From assembly GCA_965277355.1 (NCBI GenBank), contig CBDICN010000002.1, forward strand, positions 1,054,001 to 1,118,000: a stretch of DNA of 64,000 nucleotides, in the 5' to 3' direction. This document shows, one piece after another, positions 23,845 through 32,470 of this stretch. Source of the DNA: RH-AL1 sp965277355 (GTDB lineage Bacteria; Pseudomonadota; Alphaproteobacteria; Rhizobiales; Beijerinckiaceae). The notes under the pieces were generated by a model, which did not search any database, was not told the DNA's origin, and was given only the letters and a program-made list of their open reading frames with translations. Position 1 is the first letter of the stretch; every line of letters starts with the position of its first letter. A program made the translations under genes and the position numbers.

Positions 23845-24761
23845 GTCCCCGCCGCTACCTTGGTTCCGCGCAAGAAGGCGTCGGCCGGCATCGGCGGCTT
23901 GCCGGCGCGCTGGATCATGACGAGCCGCACCGCGCCCTCCCCGCAGGCGATCGTCAGCGCGTCGTCGAGGGTGACGCCCGGCGCGCCCTGCCCGGCCGCG
24001 AGGTGGGCGCGCAGCACCTTCACGCGCTCCGGGCCTTTGCCGAAGTCGGCCTCGAAGAAGGCGCCGGGGACCGGGGACAGGCCGCGGATGAGGTTGTGCA
24101 CCTCTTCGGCCGGGGGGCGCCAGTCGATGCGGGCCTCCGCCTTGTCGATTTTTTGCGCGTAGACCACGCCCGACTCCGCCTGCGCGCGGAAGCTCAGCGT
24201 GCCGGCCGCGAGCCGCGCCAAGGCCTCGACCATCAGACCCGCGCCGATCGCGGCGAGCCGATCGTGCATCTCGCCGGCGGTGGCGTCGGGCGGGATCGTC
24301 ACCCGCTGCTCCAGCGCGATCGGCCCGGTGTCGAGCCCTTCCTCCATGCCGATGACGGCGGCGGCGGTCTCGCCGTCCCCGGCGATGATCGGGCGCTGGA
24401 TCGGCGCCGCGCCGCGCCAGCGCGGCAGCAGCGACGGATGCAGGTTGAGGCAGCCGTGCTTCGGCACCGCGAGGATCGCGGGCGGCAGCAGCAACCCGTA
24501 GCCGACCACCACCGCCAGCGCGACATCGAGTGCGGCGAGGCCGGCCACCTCGGTCTCGTCGCGCAGGCTCTTGGGAGCGAGCACCGGCAGGCCGCGCGAC
24601 GCGGCGAAGGCGTGCACCGGGGAGGGTGTGAGATCGAGACCGCGCCGCCCCGCCGGCTTCGGCGCCCGGGTGTAGACGGCGGCGATGTCGTGGCGCGCCG
24701 CGATAAGCGCCGCGAGCGTCGGGACGGCGAAAGCGGGAGTGCCAAGGAACGCGAGACGCAT
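23835..24761 (-). CDS. fmt: Methionyl-tRNA formyltransferase
   Basis: This 308-residue enzyme formylates initiator Met-tRNA. It shows the N-terminal L-A-F-L-G-T-P-A-F-A, the catalytic N-L-H-P-S-L-L-P-R-W-R-G-A-A-P block near 105 and G-L-D-T-G-P-I with the active Asp. It starts 18 bp after def. The next operon member, truA, has been separated by about 2 kb of inserted DNA. Confidence 0.96.
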   Translation of the reverse strand: MRLAFLGTPAFAVPTLAALIAARHDIAAVYTRAPKPAGRRGLDLTPSPVHAFAASRGLPVLAPKSLRDETEVAGLAALDVALAVVVGYGLLLPPAILAVPKHGCLNLHPSLLPRWRGAAPIQRPIIAGDGETAAAVIGMEEGLDTGPIALEQRVTIPPDATAGEMHDRLAAIGAGLMVEALARLAAGTLSFRAQAESGVVYAQKIDKAEARIDWRPPAEEVHNLIRGLSPVPGAFFEADFGKGPERVKVLRAHLAAGQGAPGVTLDDALTIACGEGAVRLVMIQRAGKPPMPADAFLRGTKVAAGTRM

Positions 24762-24779
24762 GCCGGGCGATCCGCGACG

Positions 24780-25349
24780 TCAGGCGCGCGAGGCGGGGCG
24801 CGGGCGCGGCGCCGAACGGTCCGGCTCGTCGGCTTCCCCCCGCGCCGCCTTCTCGAACTTCTTGACGATGCGGCTGCGCTTCAACCGCGAGATGTGGTCG
24901 ATGAACAGGACGCCGTCGAGGTGATCGATCTCGTGCTGGACGCAGGTGGCGAGGATGCCGTCGGCCTCGATCTCGCGGGCCACGCCGTCGCGGTCCCGGT
25001 AGGCGACCCGCACCGCCGCGGGACGCTCGACCTCCTCGTAGAACTCGGGGATCGACAGGCAGCCCTCCTCGTAGACGCTCTTCTCCTCCGACGACCAGGT
25101 GATCTGCGGATTGACGAAGACCATCGGCTCGGGCTTGGCGTCCTCGCCCCGCCGCTTCGAGACGTCGACCACCATGATGCGGCGCAGGACGCCGATCTGC
25201 GGCGCGGCGAGGCCGATGCCCGGCGCCTCGTACATCGTCTCCAGCATATCGTCGGCGAGCGCGCGCACCTCGTCGTCGACCGCGGCGATCGGCGCCGCCC
25301 GCTGGCGCAGCTTGGCATCGGGAATGACGAGGATCGGGCGCAGGGCCAT
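24780..25349 (-). CDS. def: Peptide deformylase
   Basis: This 189-residue metalloenzyme removes the N-formyl group from new proteins. All three motifs are present: G-I-G-L-A-A-P-Q-I-G at 44-53, E95-G-C97-L-S and Q-H139-E140-I-D-H143. The ATG at 25349 is the family start; the frame stays open far upstream without similarity. The C-terminus has a basic, Pro-rich tail after residue 165. Confidence 0.96.
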   Translation of the reverse strand: MALRPILVIPDAKLRQRAAPIAAVDDEVRALADDMLETMYEAPGIGLAAPQIGVLRRIMVVDVSKRRGEDAKPEPMVFVNPQITWSSEEKSVYEEGCLSIPEFYEEVERPAAVRVAYRDRDGVAREIEADGILATCVQHEIDHLDGVLFIDHISRLKRSRIVKKFEKAARGEADEPDRSAPRPRPASRA

Positions 25350-25502
25350 GGACGCTTCACTTGATCGAGCTACGCGCCGGAGATAAGGGCGCGCCGCGGC
25401 CAGGTCAATTTGCGCGGCGAGCGGACGGGCACCCGAACGCCTCGGCCTTGTCCGCGAAACGCTATGCTTGTACGCGGCCCGCGAACATGAGAATGGAGCG
25501 CG

Positions 25503-25805
25503 GTGCGCCTCATCGCCGTGTCGACACTGTCGGCTTACTGGACCAAGCATCCTGAGACGCGGATCGCGCTCGAGCGATGGGTCGACATCGTGAAAACGGC
25601 TGAGTGGCGGACGCCGGCTGACATTCAGCCGGCCTTCACCAAAGCGAGGGTGCTCAACGGCGATCGCGTGAGGTTCGAAGTCGCGAGCGGCGATTACCGG
25701 CTCATTGCCGCCTTTAAGTTTTCGCGCCAGATCGCGTTCGTCAAATTCATCGGCACACATGCCGAATACGACCGGGCTAACGCTCTGACCGTGTCGCAGT
25801 TCTGA
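25503..25805 (+). CDS. higB: HigB-type mRNA interferase toxin
   Basis: This 100-residue RelE-fold toxin has the HigB pattern: M-R-L-I-A-V-S-T-L, W near 34 in T-A-E-W-R-T-P-A-D, R-V-R-F-E-V and a C-terminal F-I-G-T-H-A-E-Y-D-R-A. It would cut mRNA on the ribosome. A GTG start follows GGAG. It lies 12 bp before the antitoxin gene, the toxin-first order of HigBA. Confidence 0.88.
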   Translation: MRLIAVSTLSAYWTKHPETRIALERWVDIVKTAEWRTPADIQPAFTKARVLNGDRVRFEVASGDYRLIAAFKFSRQIAFVKFIGTHAEYDRANALTVSQF

Positions 25806-25817
25806 AAGGAGTTCGCG

Positions 25818-26189
25818 ATGGAGATCCGACCCATCCGCAACGACGATGATCACCGCGCCGCCGTTCAGGAGATCGCTCGTCTCTGGGACGCTCCCGAAGG
25901 CAGCCGCGAGTACGACACGCTCGACGTGCTCGCGACCCTGGTCGATGTCTACGAGCGCCGCCGCTGGCCGATCGCTCCGGGGACCCCCCGCGACGTGCTC
26001 GTGTATGCGATCAGCGACATGGGCCGGTCGCAGGCGGAGCTGGCGCAACTGCTCGGCTCGCGGTCTCTTGCCTCCGATCTTCTCAGCGGACGTCGGCGGC
26101 TATCCCTCGCGACGGCGCGAAAGATCAGCGCAGCGTGGGCGCTTCCGATTCAGCTTCTGGTCGCGCCGTATGACGTGGCCGCAGCCTAG
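25818..26189 (+). CDS. higA: HigA-type antitoxin with XRE helix-turn-helix
   Basis: This 123-residue protein has an acidic N-terminal part (I-A-R-L-W-D-A-P and D-V-L-A-T-L-V-D-V-Y-E-R-R) seen in HigA antitoxins, and a C-terminal XRE domain at about 68-115 with S-Q-A-E-L-A-Q-L-L-G-S-R. It should bind HigB and repress the operon. GAAAGGAG precedes the start. Confidence 0.88.
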   Translation: MEIRPIRNDDDHRAAVQEIARLWDAPEGSREYDTLDVLATLVDVYERRRWPIAPGTPRDVLVYAISDMGRSQAELAQLLGSRSLASDLLSGRRRLSLATARKISAAWALPIQLLVAPYDVAAA

Positions 26190-26312
26190 CCGCCGTATCG
26201 GCGTCCCGCATCTAATCCGTGTGACTGCTCGCCGCGGCGAACGGTACGCCCCCGCCGTGCCGTACACTTCGCACGCCACATCGCGCGACTTCGCAAACCC
26301 GTCGTGGCTTGC

Positions 26313-26329
26313 GTAGGGTGGGGGGCTAT
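26313..26329. promoter_or_regulatory. Candidate RcnR/DmeR-type operator
   Basis: GTAGGGTGGGGGGCTAT has a G tract flanked by TA steps, the layout of operators bound by RcnR/DmeR-type nickel-cobalt repressors. It ends 14 bp before the dmeR start, a suitable autoregulatory position. Assigned by pattern only. Confidence 0.5.
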
Positions 26330-26343
26330 GCCAAAAGGCGCCG

Positions 26344-26622
26344 ATGGTCCATACCGTCCGCGAAAAGCAAAAACTGCTGGCACGCGTCCGCCGCATCAAG
26401 GGCCAGGTCGAGGCGATCGAGCGCGCGCTCGATAAAGAGGCCGGTTGCGAACAAGTGATGCATCTCATCGCCGGCGTACGCGGCGCGACCGCCGGGTTGA
26501 TGGCGGAAGTCGTCGAAGATCACATCCGCGCGCACCTGGTCGATGCCGAGCGATACCCGGACGCTCTCGATCCCGACGCGACGGAGCAATTGCTCGAAGT
26601 CGTCCGCGCCTATCTGAAGTGA
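26344..26622 (+). CDS. dmeR: Nickel/cobalt-responsive repressor, RcnR/DmeR type
   Basis: This 92-residue all-helical CsoR/RcnR-family protein has the Ni/Co ligand set His3, Cys35, His60 and His64, the same positions as in RcnR. That separates it from formaldehyde sensors (FrmR) and copper sensors. It is followed 8 bp later by a DmeF exporter gene, matching the dmeRF operons known in rhizobia, where metal releases DmeR from DNA. Confidence 0.88.
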   Translation: MVHTVREKQKLLARVRRIKGQVEAIERALDKEAGCEQVMHLIAGVRGATAGLMAEVVEDHIRAHLVDAERYPDALDPDATEQLLEVVRAYLK

Positions 26623-26630
26623 GGATTGCC

Positions 26631-27971
26631 ATGATCCAGGCTGACAACGCCGCGCCGTCGGGTTTTCACAGCCATGTCTTTCCTTCTCAGAGCCATGTCT
26701 TTCCTTCTCAGAGCCATGTCTTTCCTTCTCACAGCCATGTCTTTCTCGGCGAAGGCCATGAAAGAAGCGAACGCCGGACCTGGGCGGTCATCTGGCTGTG
26801 CGGCGCCATGATGATCGCCGAGATCGTCGGCGGCCTGCTGTTCGGCTCGATCGCGCTGGTGGCAGACGGCCTGCACATGAGCACGCATGCCGGCGCGCTG
26901 CTGCTGGCCGCGCTCGCGTACCGCTATGCCCGCAGGTACGCGAACGATCCGCGCTTCAGCTTCGGCACCGGCAAGCTCGGCGACCTCGCCGGCTTCACCA
27001 GCGCGATCGTCCTGGCGATGATCGCGGTTCTGATCGGCTATGAATCGGTGATCCGCCTCTTTTCGCCCGTGCCGATCCATTTCAGCGAGGCGATCCCGAT
27101 CGCGTGTCTCGGCTTGGCGGTCAATGTCGCGAGCGCCTGGCTGCTCGGCGGCGGCCACGGGCATGGCCATCACGGGCATGGCCGGCACGGACATGGCCAG
27201 CACGGACATCGGCAAAATGCCCATGGCCCCGAAGCTCACGACCATGACGAGGCGCACTGGATCGAGACCGCCGGCGGCAGGGTCCAGCTCGAGGTGTTCG
27301 AGGACGGCGTCCCGCCGCGGTTCCGGCTGCGCGCCGAGACCGGTGCCGCGCTCGGGGACGCGGCGATCGAGATCGTGCGGCCGGACGGGTCGCGCCGGCT
27401 CTTCGCGATGCGAGATCAGGGGGCGTACCTGGAATCGGTCGACGAGATCCCGGAGCCGCACGCCTTCACCGCCAACGTGCGCATCGATCACGGCGAGCAT
27501 CCGGTCGTGTTTCAAGAGCACGAGCACGATCATGCGGCCGCCGCCGCCGGTCGCGACAACAACATGCGAGCCGCGGTGATCCACGTCGCCGCCGACGCCG
27601 CGGTGTCGGTCCTGGTGATCGTGGGGCTGGTGCTCGCCCGCGCCTTCGGGTGGCTCTGGATGGATCCGCTCGCGGGCGTCATTGGGGCCTGCGTCATCGC
27701 CAGCTGGTCTTACGGCCTGATCCGCGACACCGGCGCGATCCTGCTCGACATGAACCCCGACCGCGGCATGGAAACCAGGCTGCGGCAGGCCGTCGAGAGC
27801 GATGGCGACACGCTCGCCGATCTGCACCTGTGGCGGCTGGGGCCGGGGCATCTGGGCGCGATCGTCTCGGTCGTCACGACCAAGGCGCGGGATGCGGGCT
27901 TCTACCGCGGCCGCCTCGCCCGCTTCCAATCGCTCTCGCACCTGACCGTCGAGGTCCTGCATCAAACGTGA
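26631..27971 (+). CDS. dmeF: Cobalt/nickel efflux transporter of the CDF family
   Basis: 446 residues. A His-bearing N-terminal leader is followed by four membrane helices with the metal-site motif H-M-S-T-H near 83, a long His-rich loop (H-G-H-G-H-H-G-H-G type) near 180-205, a soluble inserted domain of about 120 residues (starting W-I-E-T-A-G-G, with E-D-G-V-P-P-R-F-R-L), and the last two helices with H-V-A-A-D-A-A-V-S-V. This architecture matches DmeF, which exports Co and Ni by proton exchange. The leader repeats S-H-V-F-P-S-Q four times, the fourth copy degenerate. Confidence 0.92.
   Translation: MIQADNAAPSGFHSHVFPSQSHVFPSQSHVFPSHSHVFLGEGHERSERRTWAVIWLCGAMMIAEIVGGLLFGSIALVADGLHMSTHAGALLLAALAYRYARRYANDPRFSFGTGKLGDLAGFTSAIVLAMIAVLIGYESVIRLFSPVPIHFSEAIPIACLGLAVNVASAWLLGGGHGHGHHGHGRHGHGQHGHRQNAHGPEAHDHDEAHWIETAGGRVQLEVFEDGVPPRFRLRAETGAALGDAAIEIVRPDGSRRLFAMRDQGAYLESVDEIPEPHAFTANVRIDHGEHPVVFQEHEHDHAAAAAGRDNNMRAAVIHVAADAAVSVLVIVGLVLARAFGWLWMDPLAGVIGACVIASWSYGLIRDTGAILLDMNPDRGMETRLRQAVESDGDTLADLHLWRLGPGHLGAIVSVVTTKARDAGFYRGRLARFQSLSHLTVEVLHQT
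26667..26748 (+). repeat. 21-bp tandem repeats encoding the His leader of DmeF
   Basis: Units start at 26667, 26688, 26709 and 26730 and read CACAGCCATGTCTTTCCTTCT or CAGAGCCATGTCTTTCCTTCT, the last partial. Three are near identical, so expansion is recent. Each adds Ser-His-Val-Phe-Pro-Ser-Gln with one potential metal ligand. Confidence 0.92.
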
Positions 27972-28056
27972 CCGTCGAGCCGGCGACAGCATCGGACGGT
28001 GATCCGGAGTCGCTTCGCGACGCTTATATGCCTGTCCTCGCTACGCTTCCTGATCG

Positions 28057-28085
28057 GAGCAAGTCCGCAAAAGCGGACGTTGCTC
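28057..28085. terminator. Hairpin between dmeF and the DUF4159 gene
   Basis: GAGCAA-GTCCGC and GCGGAC-GTTGCTC arms with an AAAA loop and a one-base bulge, between convergent genes. It lacks a clear T run, so its strength is uncertain. Confidence 0.6.
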
Positions 28086-28089
28086 TAGC

Positions 28090-30945
28090 TCAGTGCCCGA
28101 GCCGCTCCAGCAGATCGCGCACATGGACCTGGTCGGCCTTGTAGTTGCCGGTCAGCGTGTACATCACCAGGTTGACGCCGCCGCGCAGCGCCATCTCGTG
28201 CTGGCGCGCATCGCCCGGCACCAGCGGGTAGAGCGCCTCGCCGTACTCGTCGCCGGCCCAGCCGCCGGCGAGGTCGTTGGAGGTGAGCACGATCGGCGAG
28301 ACGCCGTCGCCGGCGCGGGCCGGGCGCTGCTGGTTGTCGCCGATCGGCGGCGGCAGGGCCTCGATCCAGGTCTGCCCGGAGGCGTAGCGCCCGATAAAAT
28401 TGTCAATGAGGTAGAAGGTCTTGGTCACGACGTGGTCGCGCGGGACCGGCTCCAACTCGGGAACGTCGACGCCGGCCAGCAGCTGGCGCAGCCAGGCCGC
28501 CCCGGGCGACGGCTCGCCGCTCGGATGCACGCTGAGCGCGTCGCGGGTGTCGAACACGATCGTGCCGCCCTGGTGCATGTAGGCGGCGATCTTCTCGACG
28601 GCCTGGCGCGACGGCTGCGGGTTCGCCGCCACGATCGGCCAGTACAGAAGCGGGTAGAAGGCGAGCTGGTCCTTCGCAGGATCGATGCCGATCGGCTCGC
28701 CGGGATCGAGCGAGGTGCGCGTCGCCAGCGTCGACGAAAGCGACGCCAGCCCCTGGCGGCTGATCTCGTCGACCTTGGCGTCGCCGCTGATCATATAGGC
28801 GAGCCGCGTCGTGAGCGCCGAGGCGAGATCGCGCGGCGCGATGGTGATGGGCGGCGCGGGTCCGGTCGTCGCGGGGGGCGCCGGATCGGCTCGTGCCGGG
28901 CCGGGCGCCTGGAGCAGGCCGAGGCCGGCGACGATCGCGAGCACGATGGAGGCGGTGACGGCCGCCCGTCGCGGCGCGAGGCGAAGCTTGCCGCCAAGCC
29001 AAAGCGACGCCAGGCTGTCGAGCAGGAAGAGGATGAACGCCGCGGCGATGAGCCAAGGCCGCAGATCGATCGGCTCGGCCGCCATCAGCGGCGCCTTGTC
29101 GAAGGGAAGCCCGGAGAAATCCGCCGCTGGGATCGTGTCCCCGGCCGCCAGCGTATTGATCGCCAGCAATCCGTCGCCGGTCCCGTAGAACCCCGGCGGA
29201 TGCTCGGGCGACGCCACGCCGCCATAGCTTGTCGCCACCGGCTTGGCGGTCGGCGGCGGCGGCCCCAGCACGCCGAACCCGTCGAGTGTTCGGCTCGGCG
29301 AAACCGTCGCCGTGGCCGGCGCCGCGGACCCGGCTTCCGCCGCCTTGGCTTCGGTCGCCGCCGCCGCGCGCGGCGCCGCGCCCGAGAGCGCGACGATCTT
29401 TTTCAGCATGTCCACGAAGAGCCCCGAGATCGGCAGGTTGGACCAGGTGGTGTCGGCGGTGAGGTGGAACAGCACGACGCGACCCTTGCCCCGCATCGCG
29501 GCGGTGACAAGTGGCGTGCCGTCGGACAGTTGCGCCCAGGTCTTGCCCGGCAGACCGGGCTCCGGCTCGGCCAGCACCTGCCGCATCACCGTCACCTCTT
29601 TCGGCACCTTGAGGCCGACGAACGGGCTCGGCGGCTCGAACGCCGCCAGCGTCTTGGGCTGTTCCCAGGACAGCGAACCGCCGAGCACCCGGCCGCCCCG
29701 CCGCAGCTTGACGGGGACAAGGTCGTCGGTGGCGCCCGACAGCCGCGTTCCGGCGAAACGCACCAGCAGGCCGCCGCCGTCGACCCATTGCGAGAGCCGG
29801 TCGCGGATCGGCCCGGTGATGGTGCCGACGTCGGCCAGGACCAGCACGTTGACGCGGTCGTCGAGCATCGCGCCGATCGGGTCCACCGCGCCGGGCTTGG
29901 GCTGGTGCACGTCGGCGAAGGGAGCGAGCGCCTTCGCGAGATAGTAGTCGGGTGCGAGCAGCGGCTGCGCGGTGTCCGCCGTCTCGCCCGAGACGATGCC
30001 GACGCTGCGGCGGCGCCACCGCGCATCGAGCAGGGTGACCGCGCCGGCGCTGTGGGCCGCCGCGAGCTCGAGGCGAGCGATCTCGTTGCGCAGCTCGGTG
30101 GGGAGATCGAACCTGGCATCGACGGCGTCGGCCTTGCCGAACGCGAACGGCGACTCGCCGATCGCGAGCCCCTTCATGTCGAGCGCGCGGACGATGCCCA
30201 CTCCCTTCCGGGCCTCTCCGGCGCCCGACCTCAGCACGCGGACGGCGAGGCTGCCGCCGTCGTTGCGCGGGTCGGTCAAGGCGAGCACCGGCCGCGCGTC
30301 CGCCACCAGCACCGTCTTGACCGGCAGCGCGGCGAGCCGCTCGGCGAACGCCCGCGCGCCGCCGCGCTCGAGCCCGTCCGCGAGCCAGACGACGGTCGTG
30401 TCGGGCCGGGCCTTGACGAAGCGCTCCACCGCGGCGGCGGTGGGCGCGCGGTCCGGCGTGTACGGCGCCGGCTTCAACGCGCGCAGACGCTCGAGCGCGG
30501 TGGCGGCATCGACCGGAACGATGTCCCGGCCGCCCTCCGACATCGCGGCGACCGCCACCGTCTGGGCGTTCTGCCGCGCCGCCTCGATGCGCTGGGCCGC
30601 CGCCGTCACCCGGCGGTCCCAGGCCGGCGCCGCCGCCCAGCTGTCGTCGATGGCGATCAGCAGCGGCCCCTTGCCGGCGGTGCCGACGGAGAGCGGGTTC
30701 CAGATCGGGCCGGCCATCGCGAGGATCACCATCGCGGCCAGCACGAGGCGCAGGAGCAGCAGCCACCACGGCGTCGCGGCCGGCGTCTCGTCGCGCGGCC
30801 GAAGGTCGAGGATCAGCTTCAGCGGCGGAAAATGCACGCGCTGCGGCCGCGGCGGCGTCACCCGCAGAAGGACGTAGAGAACCGGCAGGCCGGCCAGCGC
30901 CAGCAGCGCGAAGGGAACGGTGAAGGCGAGCGGCAGGCCCAGCAT
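28090..30945 (-). CDS. BatA-like/DUF4159 large membrane protein
   Basis: 951 residues. The N-terminal 80 residues hold the BatA-type two-helix anchor with a P-P-R-P-Q-R-V-H-F-P-P-L-K-L motif. Then come a VWA-like region, a glutamine-amidotransferase-like middle part with V-N-V-L-V-L-A-D-V-G, two helices near 650-700, and a C-terminal DUF4159 domain (A-F-Y-P-L-L-Y-W-P and G-G-T-I-V-F-D-T-R-D). The protein works with MoxR ATPase and DUF58 proteins in an envelope-associated complex of unknown substrate. The start overlaps the DUF58 stop by one base. Confidence 0.9.
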   Translation of the reverse strand: MLGLPLAFTVPFALLALAGLPVLYVLLRVTPPRPQRVHFPPLKLILDLRPRDETPAATPWWLLLLRLVLAAMVILAMAGPIWNPLSVGTAGKGPLLIAIDDSWAAAPAWDRRVTAAAQRIEAARQNAQTVAVAAMSEGGRDIVPVDAATALERLRALKPAPYTPDRAPTAAAVERFVKARPDTTVVWLADGLERGGARAFAERLAALPVKTVLVADARPVLALTDPRNDGGSLAVRVLRSGAGEARKGVGIVRALDMKGLAIGESPFAFGKADAVDARFDLPTELRNEIARLELAAAHSAGAVTLLDARWRRRSVGIVSGETADTAQPLLAPDYYLAKALAPFADVHQPKPGAVDPIGAMLDDRVNVLVLADVGTITGPIRDRLSQWVDGGGLLVRFAGTRLSGATDDLVPVKLRRGGRVLGGSLSWEQPKTLAAFEPPSPFVGLKVPKEVTVMRQVLAEPEPGLPGKTWAQLSDGTPLVTAAMRGKGRVVLFHLTADTTWSNLPISGLFVDMLKKIVALSGAAPRAAAATEAKAAEAGSAAPATATVSPSRTLDGFGVLGPPPPTAKPVATSYGGVASPEHPPGFYGTGDGLLAINTLAAGDTIPAADFSGLPFDKAPLMAAEPIDLRPWLIAAAFILFLLDSLASLWLGGKLRLAPRRAAVTASIVLAIVAGLGLLQAPGPARADPAPPATTGPAPPITIAPRDLASALTTRLAYMISGDAKVDEISRQGLASLSSTLATRTSLDPGEPIGIDPAKDQLAFYPLLYWPIVAANPQPSRQAVEKIAAYMHQGGTIVFDTRDALSVHPSGEPSPGAAWLRQLLAGVDVPELEPVPRDHVVTKTFYLIDNFIGRYASGQTWIEALPPPIGDNQQRPARAGDGVSPIVLTSNDLAGGWAGDEYGEALYPLVPGDARQHEMALRGGVNLVMYTLTGNYKADQVHVRDLLERLGH

Positions 30946-31877
30946 CAGGCCATGCCCGGCATCGCGAGGTCGGCGCTCTGCTCGAGACGGATGCGCAAGG
31001 CGAGGAGCGCCTCCGAGGCCGGACGATCCGTGCGATGGATCGCGAGACTCCAGCCCTTGGACCTGCAGAGGGCGGCGATCGCATCGCGATGGGCGGCGAG
31101 CCGGCGGATATAGTCGCCGCGGAACCGCTCGGCCTGGCCGACGCGCATGGTCGCGGCCGAGTCGACGTCGCGGAACTCGGTGTGACCGGAGAAGGGGAAG
31201 GTCTCCTCGATCGGGTCGGCGATCATCACGAGATGACCGTGGGCGCCGCGCGCGGCGATGTCGGCGATGCGCGCCTCGAGCTCGGCGATGGGCGTGAGGA
31301 AGTCGCCGAGCAGGACGGCGCGCACGCGCGGCGCCAGGGTGCCGGCCGGCGGCAGTTCATCGTTTTGCGTCGTACCGTCGGCGATGAGCGCCTCGGCGAA
31401 GCGTTCGATGATCGCGCGCGAGGCGAGCGGGCGCGTGAGGCCGATCAGGCCGACCCGCTCGCCGCCGCGCACCAGCAGATCGGCGGCGGCGAGGCCGAGC
31501 ACGATGGCGCGATCGAGCTTCGACTGCATCGCCAGGCCCGACGCGAACGCCATCGACCGCGAGCGATCGATCCACACCCACACCGTATGCGCCGATTCCC
31601 ATTCGCGCTCGCGCACGTAGATCTTGTCGTCGCGGGCGGAGCGGCGCCAATCGACGCGGACGGCGGACTCGCCGGAGACGAAGGGGCGGAACTGCCAGAA
31701 ATTCTCGCCGGCACCGGCGCGCTTGCGCCCGTGGACGCCGTGCATGGCGGAGGAGGCGATCTCCTTCGCCGCCACCACAAGCGCGGGCAGACGCCGCGCG
31801 AGATCGATCCCACCGCGCTGGTGGGCGTGGCCGACGCGCTGCTCGTCGCGTTCGAGGAGCCGGGTTTCTAGCGCCAT
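30945..31877 (-). CDS. DUF58 (VWA-like) protein of a MoxR operon
   Basis: 310 residues with the DUF58 signature G-E-N-F-W-Q-F-R-P-F, then V-D-W-R-R-S-A-R and a metal-site-like D-R-S-R-S-M motif near 120. This is the usual partner of MoxR AAA+ ATPases. The ATG at 31877 was chosen because upstream frame sequence is repeat DNA. The distance to moxR, 670 bp, is abnormal and is filled by a DUF559 cassette. Confidence 0.92.
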   Translation of the reverse strand: MALETRLLERDEQRVGHAHQRGGIDLARRLPALVVAAKEIASSAMHGVHGRKRAGAGENFWQFRPFVSGESAVRVDWRRSARDDKIYVREREWESAHTVWVWIDRSRSMAFASGLAMQSKLDRAIVLGLAAADLLVRGGERVGLIGLTRPLASRAIIERFAEALIADGTTQNDELPPAGTLAPRVRAVLLGDFLTPIAELEARIADIAARGAHGHLVMIADPIEETFPFSGHTEFRDVDSAATMRVGQAERFRGDYIRRLAAHRDAIAALCRSKGWSLAIHRTDRPASEALLALRIRLEQSADLAMPGMA

Positions 31878-31895
31878 GAAAAATCTCGCCGCGTC

Positions 31896-31965
31896 TCCTC
31901 CCCTGCGCGCAGCGCGGGGGAGGGGGACCGCCGTAGGCGGTGGAGGGGGCTGCCGCAGCCGCGAT
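31896..31965 (+). repeat. GGGGGAGGGGGACC palindromic repeat, left of the DUF559 gene
   Basis: CTCCCCTGCGCGCAGCGCGGGGGAG and GACCGCC-GTA-GGCGGT are two adjacent hairpins, followed by GGAGGGGGCTGCCGC. The same order occurs in the left halves of 36357-36526 and 39076-39245, and inverted at 32471-32531. Confidence 0.85.
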
Positions 31966-32092
31966 GCCGAGAGCGCCGGCCCGAGCGCGTGTCTTGCGAA
32001 AGAGAAGCGGCGGCCGAGGCGGGCTGCCAACGCGCTATTTGCCGGCAGGGAGGCCGCCGGCTAAGCTCGGCGCACCCCCTCCGAGTGCTTCC

Positions 32093-32461
32093 ATGCGCGC
32101 TGCGGTCATCACCTTCAAGAGGGCTCGTCGCCTCCGCCGCGAGATGACGCTGCCGGAAGTCCTGCTTTGGCAGGCCTTGCGAAACCATGCTCTGGCCGAT
32201 GAGCGCTTCCGCCGCCAGCATCCGTGCGGCCCCTATAGTCTCGACTTCTTCTGTGCCGCGGCGAAACTTGCGGTCGAGATCGACGGCGCTGTTCATGACG
32301 ATCCGGCTCGTTTTGCGAAGGACCGGTCTCGTGACCGGTTTCTCGACGAGCAGCGCATCAGAGTTATTCGGTTCAATGCTCGCGACGTGCTCGATGTCCG
32401 GGCGCGGCAGGACGTTCTGGACACGATCAACGCCGCTGTCCGTGGTCGCATTTCGCCCTGA
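32093..32461 (+). CDS. DUF559 (Vsr-like) endonuclease-domain protein
   Basis: 122 residues. The fold is related to very-short-patch-repair and PD-(D/E)xK nucleases. Candidate catalytic residues are D51 in S-L-D-F-F, E62 and D64 in V-E-I-D-G, and H68. The N-terminus has R-R-L-R-R-E-M-T-L-P-E-V-L-L-W, the family hallmark. The function of the family is unproven. The gene is on the opposite strand to the operon it interrupts and sits between inverted palindromic repeats. Confidence 0.9.
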   Translation: MRAAVITFKRARRLRREMTLPEVLLWQALRNHALADERFRRQHPCGPYSLDFFCAAAKLAVEIDGAVHDDPARFAKDRSRDRFLDEQRIRVIRFNARDVLDVRARQDVLDTINAAVRGRISP

Positions 32462-32470
32462 TGGGGTACC

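Noticed and set aside
26344..26622. Naming the CsoR/RcnR-family gene frmR (formaldehyde sensor)
   Set aside because: It has the full Ni/Co ligand set His3, Cys35, His60 and His64 and sits directly before a DmeF-type metal exporter.
26667..26748. dmeF leader repeats considered as a regulatory array
   Set aside because: They lie after the start codon, preserve the frame and encode a His-containing peptide, so coding repeat expansion is the simpler reading.
28093..31113. A 1,006-codon open frame on the plus strand opposite the DUF4159 and DUF58 genes
   Set aside because: It is the Arg/Gly/His-rich shadow expected from high-GC coding DNA on the other strand. It has no domain pattern or ribosome-binding site, while the minus-strand genes have clear domains.
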